DNA of 64,000 nt. It comes from Cardiocondyla obscurior (lineage: Eukaryota > Arthropoda > Insecta > Hymenoptera > Formicidae). Below the pieces are notes generated by a model. It saw only the letters and a list, made by a program, of their open reading frames with translations, was not told where the DNA came from and did not search any database. The stretch covers positions 4,712,001-4,776,000 of the forward strand of contig NC_091880.1 of the NCBI RefSeq assembly GCF_019399895.1, written 5' to 3'. Positions 45,655-57,345 of this stretch are shown here, piece by piece. Position 1 is the stretch's first letter, and each line of letters starts with the position of its first letter. The position numbers were made by a program, and so were the translations under genes.

Positions 45655-48600
45655 ATGTCGCGAAAGCACGCTGCGAAACCTACTGCCACATGGCATGCGG
45701 ACGTTTTTAATGATTCGAGTGACGAATTTGACGACGATCCGACAGGAGCAACGTACAAAAATATTGAGAGACCCGACAGACAAACGCGTCCCTCCGCACA
45801 AATGACTATCCGCACAGCTAACGGAAAAAATTTTATGCTGACAATTACTGACAAAGGACACGAGACTGAAAATCCCGGACCTTCGGGAAGTGCAAATCCG
45901 CCTCAAGAAAATACAGAAGAAGAAGAGCAATCCGAACACGCTTATTCCTTGCCTATCACGAACTCGAAACCCGAGATCTCGCAAAACGAAACCACTCTCA
46001 TGCTACTAGAAGCCATGCAAGAGATAAACAAAAGGATGGATCGACTGGAAGCCGGTCGTGACACGCCAAGAACCGAATTACAGTTTACGCGAATGATAGA
46101 TCAAATACTGCAAGAGGACGATGACGAGGACGCTAGACTTACGCTCGATCAGTCGGATGAATTTATATCATTAAAAGAGGCAGTTAAGATAGTCCCAACC
46201 TTTTACGGAGACGCAAGAGAGGTCCGCGACTTTACGCGATCCTGCGAATTCGCCGCGCGTAGAATCAAACCAACGCAAGTAAAGTTATTACTAGCCGAAG
46301 TATTATATACAAAATTAAGGGGACGCGCCCTAATGCGATTTGAAACAAAGAAAATAACAAATTTCCGGCAATTCATAAAAGCAATAAAAGAAGCATACTT
46401 ACAAAAGGAAGGAGTTGTACACTTACAAGTCGATTTCCTTAAATTAAAACAACGAGCAGGCGAAAACGCCCAAGCATTCGGAGCAAGAGCAGACTGACTA
46501 ACTACGGACTTATACGACGCATTGAGTGATGATACCGCATACTCGCACGAACAAAAATTAGGCATATGGAACTCTCTACAAAAGCAAGTGCTGGTCACAT
46601 ATCAAAACGGGTTGCACCCGCATCTCCAAACAATTATACGTTCCCGTAATTACACGACCCTCTCTGAGGCAGTCGCGGGAGCCACAATTGAAGAACGACA
46701 ACGGAGAACCCCCGCGCGGGTCTACTCGGAACACGAAAAATCATATCCACCAGTAAATTCACGGAGCAACATAAATTGCCAGAAATGCGAAAAACGAGGA
46801 CATACGGGACGCGAATGTAAAAATAGCCGCCACGCAAACCGATTCTCGTTACCGCGAGCCGACGCAAACGAAAAGGTAAATGCGACCTCGAAATATTGCA
46901 CGCATTGCAATATCAACGGACATATACGCGAAGACTGCTGGAAGATCCACGGACGACCAACAACCTCGCGTAACCCGACCCGCGCCACGCGCGAAGCATC
47001 AAATAACCGTAGAAAACGCGAAGTGAATACCACGACACGAGCATATACACAAAACGCAGATAGCAGCGACGAAGAGAGATACTCGACAACGTGGGCCACG
47101 CAAACGGTAAGGAAGCATCAAGTGTCGCAAATGATGACACAGGAAAAAGCGCGCGGGCTAAAATGAATCACTTTGCCAGTAAAAGAAGCGAAGCAAGGGA
47201 AAATAACTTTCCTATTGGACTCAGGTGCAACCATAACAATAATAAAAGTGGGAAAATTGAAAGAAAATACCCCCTTAAATGAACACAAACTAACATTAAC
47301 AGGCGTAATCGGACATAAGGCAATCACGCTAGGACGAATCAAAGCCACAATTAACTTAGGCCGCACAGAAATAATACATAAAGCACATATAGTAAAAGAT
47401 AATTTCCCCGTGGATTATGTGGGAATACTAGGGATGGACTTCCTGGAAAAACAAGGAGCAGTTTGCGATTTAAAAAGGGGCACTCTTACGATGGGTAACG
47501 CCGTATTTAAGTTAATGCCGTACGAGCAGATCCTTCTGCCACCTCGCAGCGAAACAATTTGCCGAGCCATCACCGATACCGACCACATCGGAATCATTCA
47601 GGCGAAAGTATGCAAACCCGGAGTATTTATGGGAAGCTGCCTAGTTGAACCCATAAATAATATCTGTCCGGTAAGTATATTAAATACTTCGGACAGCGAA
47701 ATTGTCTTTAGCACGCCGAACGTCGATATAAAAAGAATTGAAAACGCTGACGCAGAAGAGATACTCGTATTGCGCGGAACGCGTGACTCGGAGCCCGTAC
47801 AGTCACGACAAAAAAGATTGAGAGACACCTTACGCACCGAGCATTTAAATGAGGAAGAAAAGAAGTCACTATTAGAAATGTGTGATAATTTTTGTGACAC
47901 ATTCTACTTAGACGGAGATACCTTAACATGTACTAACGCGGTAACACATGAAATCTCCATGGATGAAAAGGCAAAACCGATAAATAGTCGACCATACAGA
48001 CTGCCTGAACGACATAAAACAGAAGTAAATAATCAAATACAAAAAATGTTGCAAGAGAAAATAATACGGGAAAGTACCAGCCAATGGAATGCACTCATTT
48101 TGGTAGTACCAAAAAAAGCTGACGAAAATGGAAATCCCAGAGTTCGGATTGTGGTGGATTTTCGGAAATTAAATGAGATCACAATTGGAGACTCATTTCC
48201 GATTCCTAACATCACAGACATCCTGGATCAACTAGGACAAGCAAAATACTTTTCAACGTTAGACTTAGCATCGGGATATCATCAGATCCCGATGCATGAG
48301 ATGGATCGGAACAAAACCGCCTTCTCAACAACTCTGGGGCATTACGAATTTAATCATATGCCATTCGGGCTAAAGAATGCACCAGCCACGTTTCAACGGC
48401 TGATGAATGCAGTCTTATCTGGTCTACAAGGCATCAAGTGTCTGGTATACCTTGATGACATAGTAATTTACGGCCCTACTCTTCACGAGCATAATGAACG
48501 GCTAAAAGAAGTTTTCAAAAGGCTAAGAGCACACAATTTAAAATTACAACCAGGGAAATGTGAATTTCTACGAAAAGAAGTCCTGTACTTGGGACATATA

Positions 48601-50349
48601 ATAGCAGAGGACGGAATACGGTCCGACCCGTCTAAAATATCCGCCGTAAGAAATTATCCGACTTCGAAAAGAATCAAAGATATTCAATCTTTTATCGGAT
48701 TGTCCGGATACTACAGGAAATTCATTGCTAACTTCTCGAAAATAGCAAAGCCACTAACGAATCTAACAAGAAAAGGCCAAGAATTTAAGTGGGAGATAGA
48801 GCAGCAGCAAGCATTTGAAATGCTCAAAGAAAAATTAACTACCGCTCCGGTATTAAATTACCCAGACTTTACGAAAAAATTTTTAATTACCACAGACGTC
48901 TCCGACCAAGCAATCGGAGCGATACTTTCTCAAGGTGAAATCGGAGAAGACAGGCCGATCTCTTATGCAAGCCGCATATTAAATAAAGCGGAAAAGAATT
49001 ACACAACGACTGAAAAAGAATTACTAGCCATAGTCTGGGCCGTCAAACATTTTAGGCCATACATCTACGGAACAAAATTCACCATCATTACGGATCATAA
49101 ACCACTAACCTGGCTTTTTAATGTAAATGATCCAGGGTCGCGATAATTCTGATGGTGACTAAAATTAGAAGAATATACGTACGAAATTCTACACAAGGCA
49201 GGAAAGAAAAATACGAACGCAGACGCGCTCAGTAGAAACCCGCCGCTCGAAAAAACAGTCAGCGTAAATACAACCGTTGAAACACGAGAATATACGACGG
49301 AAGAAAAAGAAAAAATTTTAAAAGAATATCACGACTCTCCACTGGGAGGACACCAGGGAGTATCACGAACAATAAATCGATTGAGATTAAAACATAACTG
49401 GCACGGACTAACAAAGGATGTCGAAAAATACATAAAGAAATGTGAAACATGCCAGAAAAATAAATTAAGTAGGCAAACAAAAATGCCACTGACAATCACG
49501 GATACACCGAAACGACCTTTTGAGAAATGCGCCCTGGATATTGTAGGGCCACTCCCCGTGTCAAACGAAGGGAACCAATATATATTAACGTTCCAAGACG
49601 CCTTAATGAAATTTAGTAAGGCGATTCCGATTACCAACCAAGAAGCGCTGACAGTGGCAAAAGCATTTATAACGAAGATCGTATTCGAGCATGGGATACC
49701 GGAGAAACTACTCACGGATCAGGGGACGAATTTTACAAGCGAAATGTTTAAACAAACCTGCAAGTTACTAAAAATTAAAAAAATACAAACAACCGCCTAC
49801 CACCCTGAAACAAATGGCGCATTGGAAAGATCGCACAGAACACTCGCCGAATATCTAAGACATTATCTAAACGAGGAACAAACAGATTGGGACGAATGGT
49901 TACCGTATGCTATGTTCACGTATAATACCACGCCACACACAGCTACAGGTTTCAAACCATTCGAGCTCATATATGGACATCAAGCTTTGCTGCCTACAGC
50001 AGTGTCAGGCACACCGAAGCAAACGTATTCGTACGGAGATTACGTACAAGAGCTCCGAGAACGACTACGGGCATCAAATTTCTTAGCGCGAGAACACGCT
50101 AAGGAGGAAAAATTAAAAGCGAAAATAAACTTCGACATACGAACAAACCCTAAATCATTTAAAGTCGGAGATTCCGTACTATTACACGACGATTCAGTAC
50201 GGCGAGGGCGATCAAAGAAACTTGACGCGCAATGGGTAGGACCATATGTAATAATAGAAAAACACGGCGAAATAAATTATACAATAAAAAAGGGAAGGAA
50301 AACCATTCGCGTTCACGCTAATCGGTTAAAACTATTTATCGAACATTAA
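45655..50349 (+). pseudogene. gag-pol: Gag-Pol of element C, broken by stops
   Basis: One frame from ATG 45655 to the stop at 50347-50349 for most of its length. Gag has a coiled, acidic N-terminal half, a capsid-like middle, and two CCHC knuckles (CQKCEKRGHTGREC at 46776, CTHCNINGHIREDC at 46899). Protease has LLDSGATITII (47213). Reverse transcriptase has YLDDIVIYG (48449). RNase H has TDHKPLTWLF (49091). Integrase has an HHCC region (49331-49455), DIVGPL, DQGTNF and NGALERSH. Stops: TGA 46495, TGA 47164, and a cluster TAA 49144, TGA 49150, TGA 49156 at the end of RNase H. Otherwise the reading frame is well kept, so death is recent. Confidence 0.9.
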
Positions 50350-50531
50350 GAGGAAAAGGAGATGATGAGTCGGTAAAACAGGGAGAGAGAGAGCAAGCAA
50401 AAGAAGAGTCATGCCACAGAGCAAATAGAAAATTGATACCCAGGAGCATTGGATGAGAGGACTGGACGACGGATCAGCAGCCTGAAGGGACGGAGTTCAA
50501 AGCCCAAAAGCGGCAAATAAAAATCACTCAC

Positions 50532-51203
50532 CAGCCTGCAAGATGTCGACAGTGCGAGACCCATCTTCGGAGAGCCGCACGCACAGGTCCCGGTCCTCCA
50601 CCCGGGTGATCACCTCACGCAGCTCGAAGGTGGACGCCGGCGATGGCCCTGGGTCCGGGGCCGCAGACACCCTCGAACGGTAGGCCACCAAAGAATACGG
50701 TGGCGATGGTGATTCGAGGGGCGGCGACCGAAAAGGAGAATCCAAGGCCGGAGGATCAGTATCCGGCGTCCTCGGCTCCACCGGTGACGACATCCGCGAA
50801 GATACCTCCAATGGCAGGGGGCTAGATGGTTGACTCTCCGGGGGGAAGGGTGGAAGATGGGAAAACTCCGGAATCTCTTCCACCACTATCCCCCCGGTAA
50901 TAAGCTCCCTGCAGACCATCGGAGGGAATCCACCAATGGGCGGCATATACAAAGGGGGCGGCAGCCCCACGGGTGCTTTCCCGGTCGACGTCGACGGGCC
51001 TGCCAAGTGCTCCGGCACCGTTGTCGCCGTAGAGCTAGGCGACAAGGTAGACACGGAGCACTCCTCGCAGTACCGAGGACTATAGGTGCTTCGGCACCGC
51101 GGGCAAAAATGCAGGCAGGCCCGCGACATACTGTGAGCCAAGCACAGGGGGGCAAAACGGGGCTCGTCGCACCAATAACATCCCGATGACACGTTCTCAC
51201 TCA
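50532..51203 (-). other. Antisense exon-like segment with zinc-ribbon motif, pol-env interval of element C
   Basis: On the minus strand CCTCTTGTTTCCAG is a strong acceptor before 51203 and GCTG|GTGAGT a strong donor after 50532. The 672 nt between are open, exactly 224 codons, in phase 1 at both ends. The N-terminal part has a Cys/His-rich stretch and CPRC-x8-CEEC. The middle is very Pro/Ser-rich. The end is ELREVITRVEDRDLCVRL. It is far more GC-rich than the A-rich element around it. Element B has a shorter counterpart at the same place, strand and phase, again with CxxC-x8-CxxC and an upstream T run. It may be an antisense gene of these elements or a captured host exon. Confidence 0.5.
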
Positions 51204-51300
51204 CTGGAAACAAGAGGAAATTTATAAAAAACCGACCACCATCACACATTACATAGAATAAGGAATTTAATTATATCAAAAAAAAAAAAAAAAAAAAACA

Positions 51301-52624
51301 TGTTACGTCCAGGCCGTTAATTATTAAAGATAGGAGGAAAGGATGAGGCAGGTCTGGGTAACTTGACCTTATAATCTCGAGATACACAGTAAATAGTGTA
51401 CTCGAGATACCGTTCACACCCAAAGCTACGACAAGAGTCAATGCCTCGAGAGACAATGTGACGTCTTATCTAAGCTGCGTGATCGGTGGCCGCTAATTTT
51501 GATAAAGTGATAAAAGTATCACCTATTATCAGGGATGGGGCCGGTGCGACTTATAACTAAAATAATCTGAGAAGGCAGAATTATAAAAAAAAAACAAAAA
51601 CAAAATATATTTCTTAAAGTTACAATATAATCCGTATACAAGTTTTTAATTAATTAAAATTAATATCCACAAAGATGACTTTAAGGAAGAGGAGGAGAGA
51701 AAAATGTAGGCAGGTGTGATTCAGGGAGAATGAAAGGAGTTTGATGTTCGGGATGATAAACAAAAATGACAGGATCGTTGTCGGAAAGGTTGTATTCTGT
51801 TTTAAAAGCTGGAAAAGGGAAGGATTGAGGTTCCGGAGTTTCTTGAGGTGGGTGAGGGTATTTACCGGCTATCTTGTCGAGGAAATGTCGGTAACTGGAA
51901 TTAGGAAGAGCTGCGAATGGAGAGGAAAAAGAATGGGCCTCGGGCGCTCGCAATAAAGTCCGTACAATCGGAGCTCGGGGTAGCACACTTTACAATTGTA
52001 ACTTCCGCCGCATGGCATGGGAAGTTTTCTCTTTAATTCAGTAAGCAAGTAGTCGTATTCCGAAGTATTCTTATCAGAGTCAGCGGAAGTGCGTGGACAA
52101 GTTCGGCTCACTATAAGTGAGCGAATTGATTTAATAATTATTTTACGGAAACTCGAAAGAAAAATGAGAATCAGACTTACTACTTAGGCGGATTAATAAA
52201 CAAGTGAAGTTTTAGTGTCAAACGTTCCTCTGGCGGAGCGGTAGATTCGTGATTCCGGTGGAAGTCCGGCGGATTTGAGCAGCTCGTGGATCGGCTGGTT
52301 AGAGCGGCTAACGGATCGGTTGATTCTTCCTTCGGTTTTGAGCACTCACGAATCGCGGTTAAAATAACGGCAGGTATTAAAAGACTTTTTAGAATGAATG
52401 AATGTTCCGCCCGCTCGCGCTTTTTATATAATTCAAAAGGGCGTTGTTTACGGGTGCCGTGCGCACCGCTTATCGTAGGGCAGTCTGATTCATTTTTCCG
52501 AATTTTCCGTTGTTATGACTCTTTTCTTAAAAACAATCTACTTGACCTTTCATTTATCGTTAGTCATCCTTGTGAATTTAGAATGTTCTGGAAAGAAAGA
52601 AATTAAAAGGGCGTGGACGTAACA
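51301..52624. mobile_element. Solo LTR (1324 bp) in element C, TSD AACA
   Basis: Starts TGTTACGTCCA and ends TGGACGTAACA, an 11-bp perfect inverted end. AACA is at 51297-51300 and 52625-52628. Its first 250 bp match 8735-8989. An A run of about 20 bases lies just before it. Open frames inside it have no family resemblance. Confidence 0.85.
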
Positions 52625-52943
52625 AACACAATAAATAAAAAATTTTTACTTTTTTGAAAAAAAGAAGGCAAACACGGACTCGTTCACGATAGACTGCTCG
52701 AGACAGACTAAAGAGTCTCGGAAATTAGAAGGCAACAGTGAAGGAAAGAAGAACTTGAGCCGTGCAAAAAATAAAAAGTTTAGATAAGTGAAATTTTAAT
52801 CGTAATATGCACTCATCTCATCAAAAAGACGTTCCCACTGTAGACGTTGGACACACTGACAGACACTTCCACATAGGAATATAAAATCAAAACTAACACA
52901 CAGTAAGAAAGGCTACTCATTTTTCAGACTTGCGTTCACGGTA

Positions 52944-54728
52944 ATGCAAGCCAGGAACATAGGAGAAAACACGGATACACGCACACCACCGTATTCTATC
53001 GCCCGGTTTACACACACCCCCGGATTATATTATGAGAGCCAGAGATTTCTGCAAATGGCAACGTCTACATGGAAGTTCGTAATTATGACAGATGTCTCAA
53101 CCATCGAAGAACGATACAGGAAGATACGAAATTACACGGAAAAAGCAGAAAAACTCTGCAATTACTTCCATGAGGCACACGAAGAAAACATAGGTGGCAA
53201 GTGCAACGAGCTATTATATACAGCGCTCGCCGAATACGACAAATTAACAACCGCAATAAACCGGTTGCAAGTTATATATGGGTCCGCAACACAGAAGAGA
53301 GGCTTAATAGATTTCGTCGGGAAAGCGGGAAAAGCATTATTCGGCCTGATGGACGTAGACGATGAGAAACAAATCGCGGAACAACTGGAAATACTACACT
53401 CGCAACAACAGACTCTGCAACACATCGCAAAAAATCAGATAAAAATTCTGAACACAACGATAGGTCACATCCGAGAAACAGAAAGTAAGATGGACCAACA
53501 TATTAAAAATCTAGCAAACGCGACAGCGGCAGTGAGCTGGAAACTCGACCAGATAACACGCCGACTGTACGCGTTAGATTTCGTGTCTATAGTAAGAACA
53601 TTAATCACAGACACATTAAATGATGTGCACGACATCACGGATTTCTTGACACATTCAAAATCCGATATGCTGAATCTGCGATTATTCCCGTTAGAAAAAA
53701 TACTAGCGGAACTAAAGGAAGCCGCAGGAAAATTAAGAAGGGGAAATCACTTCCCATTTCGTATCAACGAACAAAGTTGGTACAATATCCACGAATACGC
53801 AGAGATCAGCGCGTATTACAAAGAAAATGCAATAATAACAATTATAAAATTCCCGATAGTGGGATATGAAAATTTTGAAGTAATGCGAGTCGCGGCAATT
53901 CCCGTGTATAGTAGTGAAAACATATTCAACGTCATAAATAACGACAACGAAATAATCGCTTTCGACAAAGATAATAATAACTACCTAAAGTTAACCGCGA
54001 CCGAATTAGAAAAATGCAAACGCAGCGACAAACAGTACGTGTGCACTCAAAGCCATCCGATATACCACGCAAAGGCAAATGCCCCGTACGAAATACAAGC
54101 ACTCACGAGACCGGATCAACAACCGACGCAATGCAAAACCCGACACCTCCTATCAAGAGCGACCATATGGATCTCCCTACACGAAGCTCAATCATGGATA
54201 TTCTTAACTACTGAAGAACAGGAGATCCAGATATTTTGTTTAAACCACCCGAGGAATATTATTAAAATCAAGAACACCGGTAAACTTACTATTTTCGGCG
54301 AATGTCAGGTAATAACAGCTGACATATCAATACGAACCAAAAGCGTGCATGAATCACATATCATGGCACGTTTACCCGCATATAATCTGACACTCGACCG
54401 AAAAAACATTATATTAAGAAATCTTCAATTAAAGCAAAATGAGTTACAAGGCAAAACAATTATATTTAACCCGCGAGAGCTACAACAATTAACTAATAGC
54501 CTCGACGAGTTAGACAACGAAGTAGATAAGGCAAACGAAATACCTATACATAAAATACTTGTGTACTCTACCAGCGGCGGTACATTCCTCATAACAGTAA
54601 CCATCAATATAATCATAACCATCACAATAATTAGGAAATGTAATAGAAATAAAACTCCTGCCCTTCCGCTTCGAACGCTAAAACCAAAGGTAAAATACTC
54701 CGCTACGACGGAGAACGAAGAAGCATAA
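52944..54728 (+). CDS. env: Env of element C, errantivirus fusion-protein type, open
   Basis: An uninterrupted frame of 594 codons from ATG 52944 to TAA 54726-54728. A splice acceptor TTTTTCAG precedes it by 16 nt and a leader ATG at 45519 would extend it. A Lys-Arg site (residues 118-119) is followed by a Gly/Phe/Leu-rich segment typical of baculovirus F-like and errantivirus env fusion peptides. Long helical regions with heptads (about 145-215), a Cys-bearing ectodomain, a membrane segment (about 538-562) and a short basic tail follow. In this family env sits in the membrane and drives fusion, which can give insect retroelements an extracellular phase. The open frame contrasts with the stops in gag-pol; activity cannot be inferred from sequence. 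Confidence 0.85.
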   Translation: MQARNIGENTDTRTPPYSIARFTHTPGLYYESQRFLQMATSTWKFVIMTDVSTIEERYRKIRNYTEKAEKLCNYFHEAHEENIGGKCNELLYTALAEYDKLTTAINRLQVIYGSATQKRGLIDFVGKAGKALFGLMDVDDEKQIAEQLEILHSQQQTLQHIAKNQIKILNTTIGHIRETESKMDQHIKNLANATAAVSWKLDQITRRLYALDFVSIVRTLITDTLNDVHDITDFLTHSKSDMLNLRLFPLEKILAELKEAAGKLRRGNHFPFRINEQSWYNIHEYAEISAYYKENAIITIIKFPIVGYENFEVMRVAAIPVYSSENIFNVINNDNEIIAFDKDNNNYLKLTATELEKCKRSDKQYVCTQSHPIYHAKANAPYEIQALTRPDQQPTQCKTRHLLSRATIWISLHEAQSWIFLTTEEQEIQIFCLNHPRNIIKIKNTGKLTIFGECQVITADISIRTKSVHESHIMARLPAYNLTLDRKNIILRNLQLKQNELQGKTIIFNPRELQQLTNSLDELDNEVDKANEIPIHKILVYSTSGGTFLITVTINIIITITIIRKCNRNKTPALPLRTLKPKVKYSATTENEEA

Positions 54729-54806
54729 AAAATCGTAAAGTATAAAAATTATAACTTGTAAAAAGAAAAAGATTGAGTTAAAAATACTAACTCTTTTTCT
54801 TTTCCC

Positions 54807-54820
54807 CTAGGGGGGAGGGA
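54807..54820 (+). promoter_or_regulatory. Polypurine tract of element C
   Basis: AGGGGGGAGGGA lies directly before the 3' LTR. Confidence 0.8.
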
Positions 54821-55232
54821 TGTTGTAACCCGACAGCGCACGCTGGTCATTGACCACCTCATGCGCTACATTTTTATATACAACTCAGCAGATTACCAAA
54901 CTGTTGGAATCTGCTGAGTCTAAGAATCTGTCTTGTCAGACTTTCGACATCGCGCGCTATCAGCAGAAGGCAGTAGGGCACGCGGCCACTTCCTTCTGCT
55001 ATTTCGCTGACAAGACCGAAAATAATAATATATAATGCACGAGCTCCGAAGCTCGTGCAAGTCAGTCTGAGAGTACGAAGTAGCGACTCGTAACTCTATC
55101 GCCGATATACAAAGGAAGAATAAACGCATTAAACGATTGAAACATATATATACATTTATTAAACACCGCCATCCAGTACACCGTAACGTGTATATTCGGA
55201 GGACGGACCTCGTGCACCGCTCCGGTGCAACA
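54821..55232 (+). repeat. 3' LTR of element C (412 bp)
   Basis: Same ends and length as the 5' LTR, with roughly ten differences. Confidence 0.9.
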
Positions 55233-55596
55233 CTAATGATATAAATTTATTAACCTTTCTTATAACTTTTTTATTTACATTTTATACAATGCCAATTATA
55301 TTTATATTTTACAAAACAAATTATATTTATGTATTAAAATGTTTAATAATAAAAGTTACGTGTATATAACATTTATTGAGAACTAAGGTTGTTAACTTTA
55401 TTTAATTTTCGCTCGTTCACAAAAAGCATACATCACATGTTAATTCCTTGTGTTTTATATCTGCACAGCTTTTGCATGCACAATGACTACAATCTTTATC
55501 TTCTTATTTATTTCTGTACAATTTAGTAAGTGTTAAAAATATCTTGAAATTCAACATTACCATGCGAACAAAGTGAGTAATAATAGTGATATGTAT
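55233..55596. other. AT-rich; possible Cys-rich coding scrap on the minus strand
   Basis: Minus-strand sequence near 55510-55425 reads CSHCACKSC and then CDVC before a stop, reminiscent of the Cys-rich tail of piggyBac-type transposases. It is too short to assign. Confidence 0.25.
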
Positions 55597-57288
55597 TGTG
55601 ACGTGGCGGCTTTCGTTGCTTTGTCGCAGCTCCCCGCGGCCGTCACAAAGGCGCAGCGGCGCTGGACGAATCGCGATAGCGAGGAGAGCAAAAAAGGGTC
55701 GCGGAAATCTCCGGAGGATGTAGCGTTATTTTCTCGAGGCGGTAATTAACGATCGCGTTGGTGGATTTTGTTGTTACCGTATGTTGCCGAGATTGCCGAC
55801 TGTCCTTGCCGCGGGAGGAGCGAGAAGAGCGGACCATAGGCGGAGGCGCGAACTTCCGGAAGAAGGGGTGACCGGATACGGGCCCGGGATGAGAGGCCAC
55901 CCATCTCGAGAACCGTGGAGGAGGCTTGTCGCCTACACGTTTCAACACCGAAAACCACCTGCGGGAGAATTGTTGCGACAACGGACTATCCGAAACCCGC
56001 GCCAACCGGCTAGTACCGATAGGGCTCTGTGAGGGCAGCGGCTTCCGCGGGAAATCGGCAACGTAGCGCGGAAAAATCCGCGAAGCGCGAGAGTGGGGAT
56101 ACGCCGGGCCTTGTGCCGAAAATTCGCGCGGTCTTCGCTCTCTTACGTGTAGACCGGCGTAATAGACGGACGATCGGCGAGAATTAGCGAGCGATAGCGA
56201 GAGTGAGCCGAGACGACTGGGGCGAGCAAGAGCGAGAGAGAGAGTGCGAGAGAGAGCGAGGACGACTTAAGGGTCAGGACGTGCTTATTCGGTGAGATCT
56301 TCCACCCGCATTGCGGAATTATTATATTGTACAGCCCTTCGCCTCCCGGGGAGACCGACGCGGATTTGGACGATACCCGGCCACGTAAAACGGGCCCGTT
56401 AGATTATTTTGGTGGACCCTTGTCGCAAGGCAAGGACGTAACGTTAGGCAGTGGCAGCCGACGGGCGTCTAAAGGCCGGTGGTTGGGCCCCGCGAGACAT
56501 ACCGGGACGGTTTGTTTGCGCTGGTTAATTCGATTATTTGTGAAGCTGTCGTACGTCGCGTCCGCACGGAGAGTCCTCGGCAGCGGCCGAGGTCGGAAAA
56601 GAAATCACAAGATTTCGTTTGCGACAGGCGATCTTTCGCGTACATTCTTTTGTGTTGTGGTGTCCCGCGGAGACACGCCGCGTGCACGGGAAACGCGTGG
56701 CCGGCACCAAAACAATCAGGGCCGACGCGGGATTGTTACGAAAACGCGAGCTCTAAATGAATTAACTGTTAGCGATTTTGGTGTGATTCCTTCGACGATT
56801 TGATCAGGGTAATATCGCGGCGCTCGATCGCGTCTATCTTCTTTCCTTTATTATTCAATTTCATTCTTTTTCTTTGTCATTTTTTATGTAATAAACGGCG
56901 TGTTTGTTCACTGGATCTTTGGGGTGTCGCGTAACCTTTATTTTGTGTCGTCGTCTCCGTTTGCCGAAAATTCCGTCTGTGATACCCCGCCCCTCTCCGT
57001 TCGAATGAGCTAGCCCCCGCGCGTAACGGCCGTTTGAGTTTGCCGTGAATTATTAAGAGAACAAAACATTTGTGAATAGAATCGGCACGGCTGGGCCCGT
57101 GCCTGGCGCTCAAAACTATCGCGTTATCGGCTTACGCCGTCCCGCGCCGGAATACGGCCGAGGTACCGCGACCCCTCCTCCCTCCCTTCTCCTCGTGTCA
57201 CGACAGTGCATGGATTTTCCATCCGTGCACGGTCGTCTCTTTTTGCTCGCGATTCCCCTCCTCGCGGAGGAGAGAAAATATCGTGACA
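55597..57288 (+). mobile_element. Large GC-rich solo LTR (1692 bp), TSD GTAT
   Basis: Starts TGTGACGTGGCGG and ends AATATCGTGACA. GTAT is at 55593-55596 and 57289-57292. It has a GAGAGAGAG-type run near 56235-56260, and AATAAA at 56890. Frames of 70-160 codons overlap on both strands because of GC content and are not supported as genes. Its first 65 bp are shared with 39418-39527 (minus) and 59868. Confidence 0.8.
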
Positions 57289-57345
57289 GTATAATAATCT
57301 TTTAAAAATTAATAATTTTGAAAAACAAATTTTTTTATTAATGCA

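Larger units (their letters stand above)
44892..55232 (+). mobile_element. Env-bearing Gypsy (errantivirus-like) element C, TSD CTAA
   Basis: LTRs are both 412 bp. CTAA is at 44888-44891 and 55233-55236. Order: primer site, leader donor, gag, pol, a 2.6-kb interval with an antisense exon-like segment and a solo LTR, env, polypurine tract. Without the 1.3-kb solo LTR it would be about 9.0 kb. Env is open throughout. Gag-pol has stops, mostly TGA. Related to element B in every gene, in LTR ends and in splice layout. Confidence 0.9.

Noticed and set aside
45230..47366. Minus-strand frames across gag of element C as antisense genes
   Set aside because: They mirror conserved gag-pol coding on the plus strand, lack splice-bounded structure, and have no counterpart in element B.
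55643..57305. Several GC-rich frames of 70-160 codons in the LTR at 55597
   Set aside because: They overlap on both strands, lie inside an LTR with clean target duplications, and show no motif.
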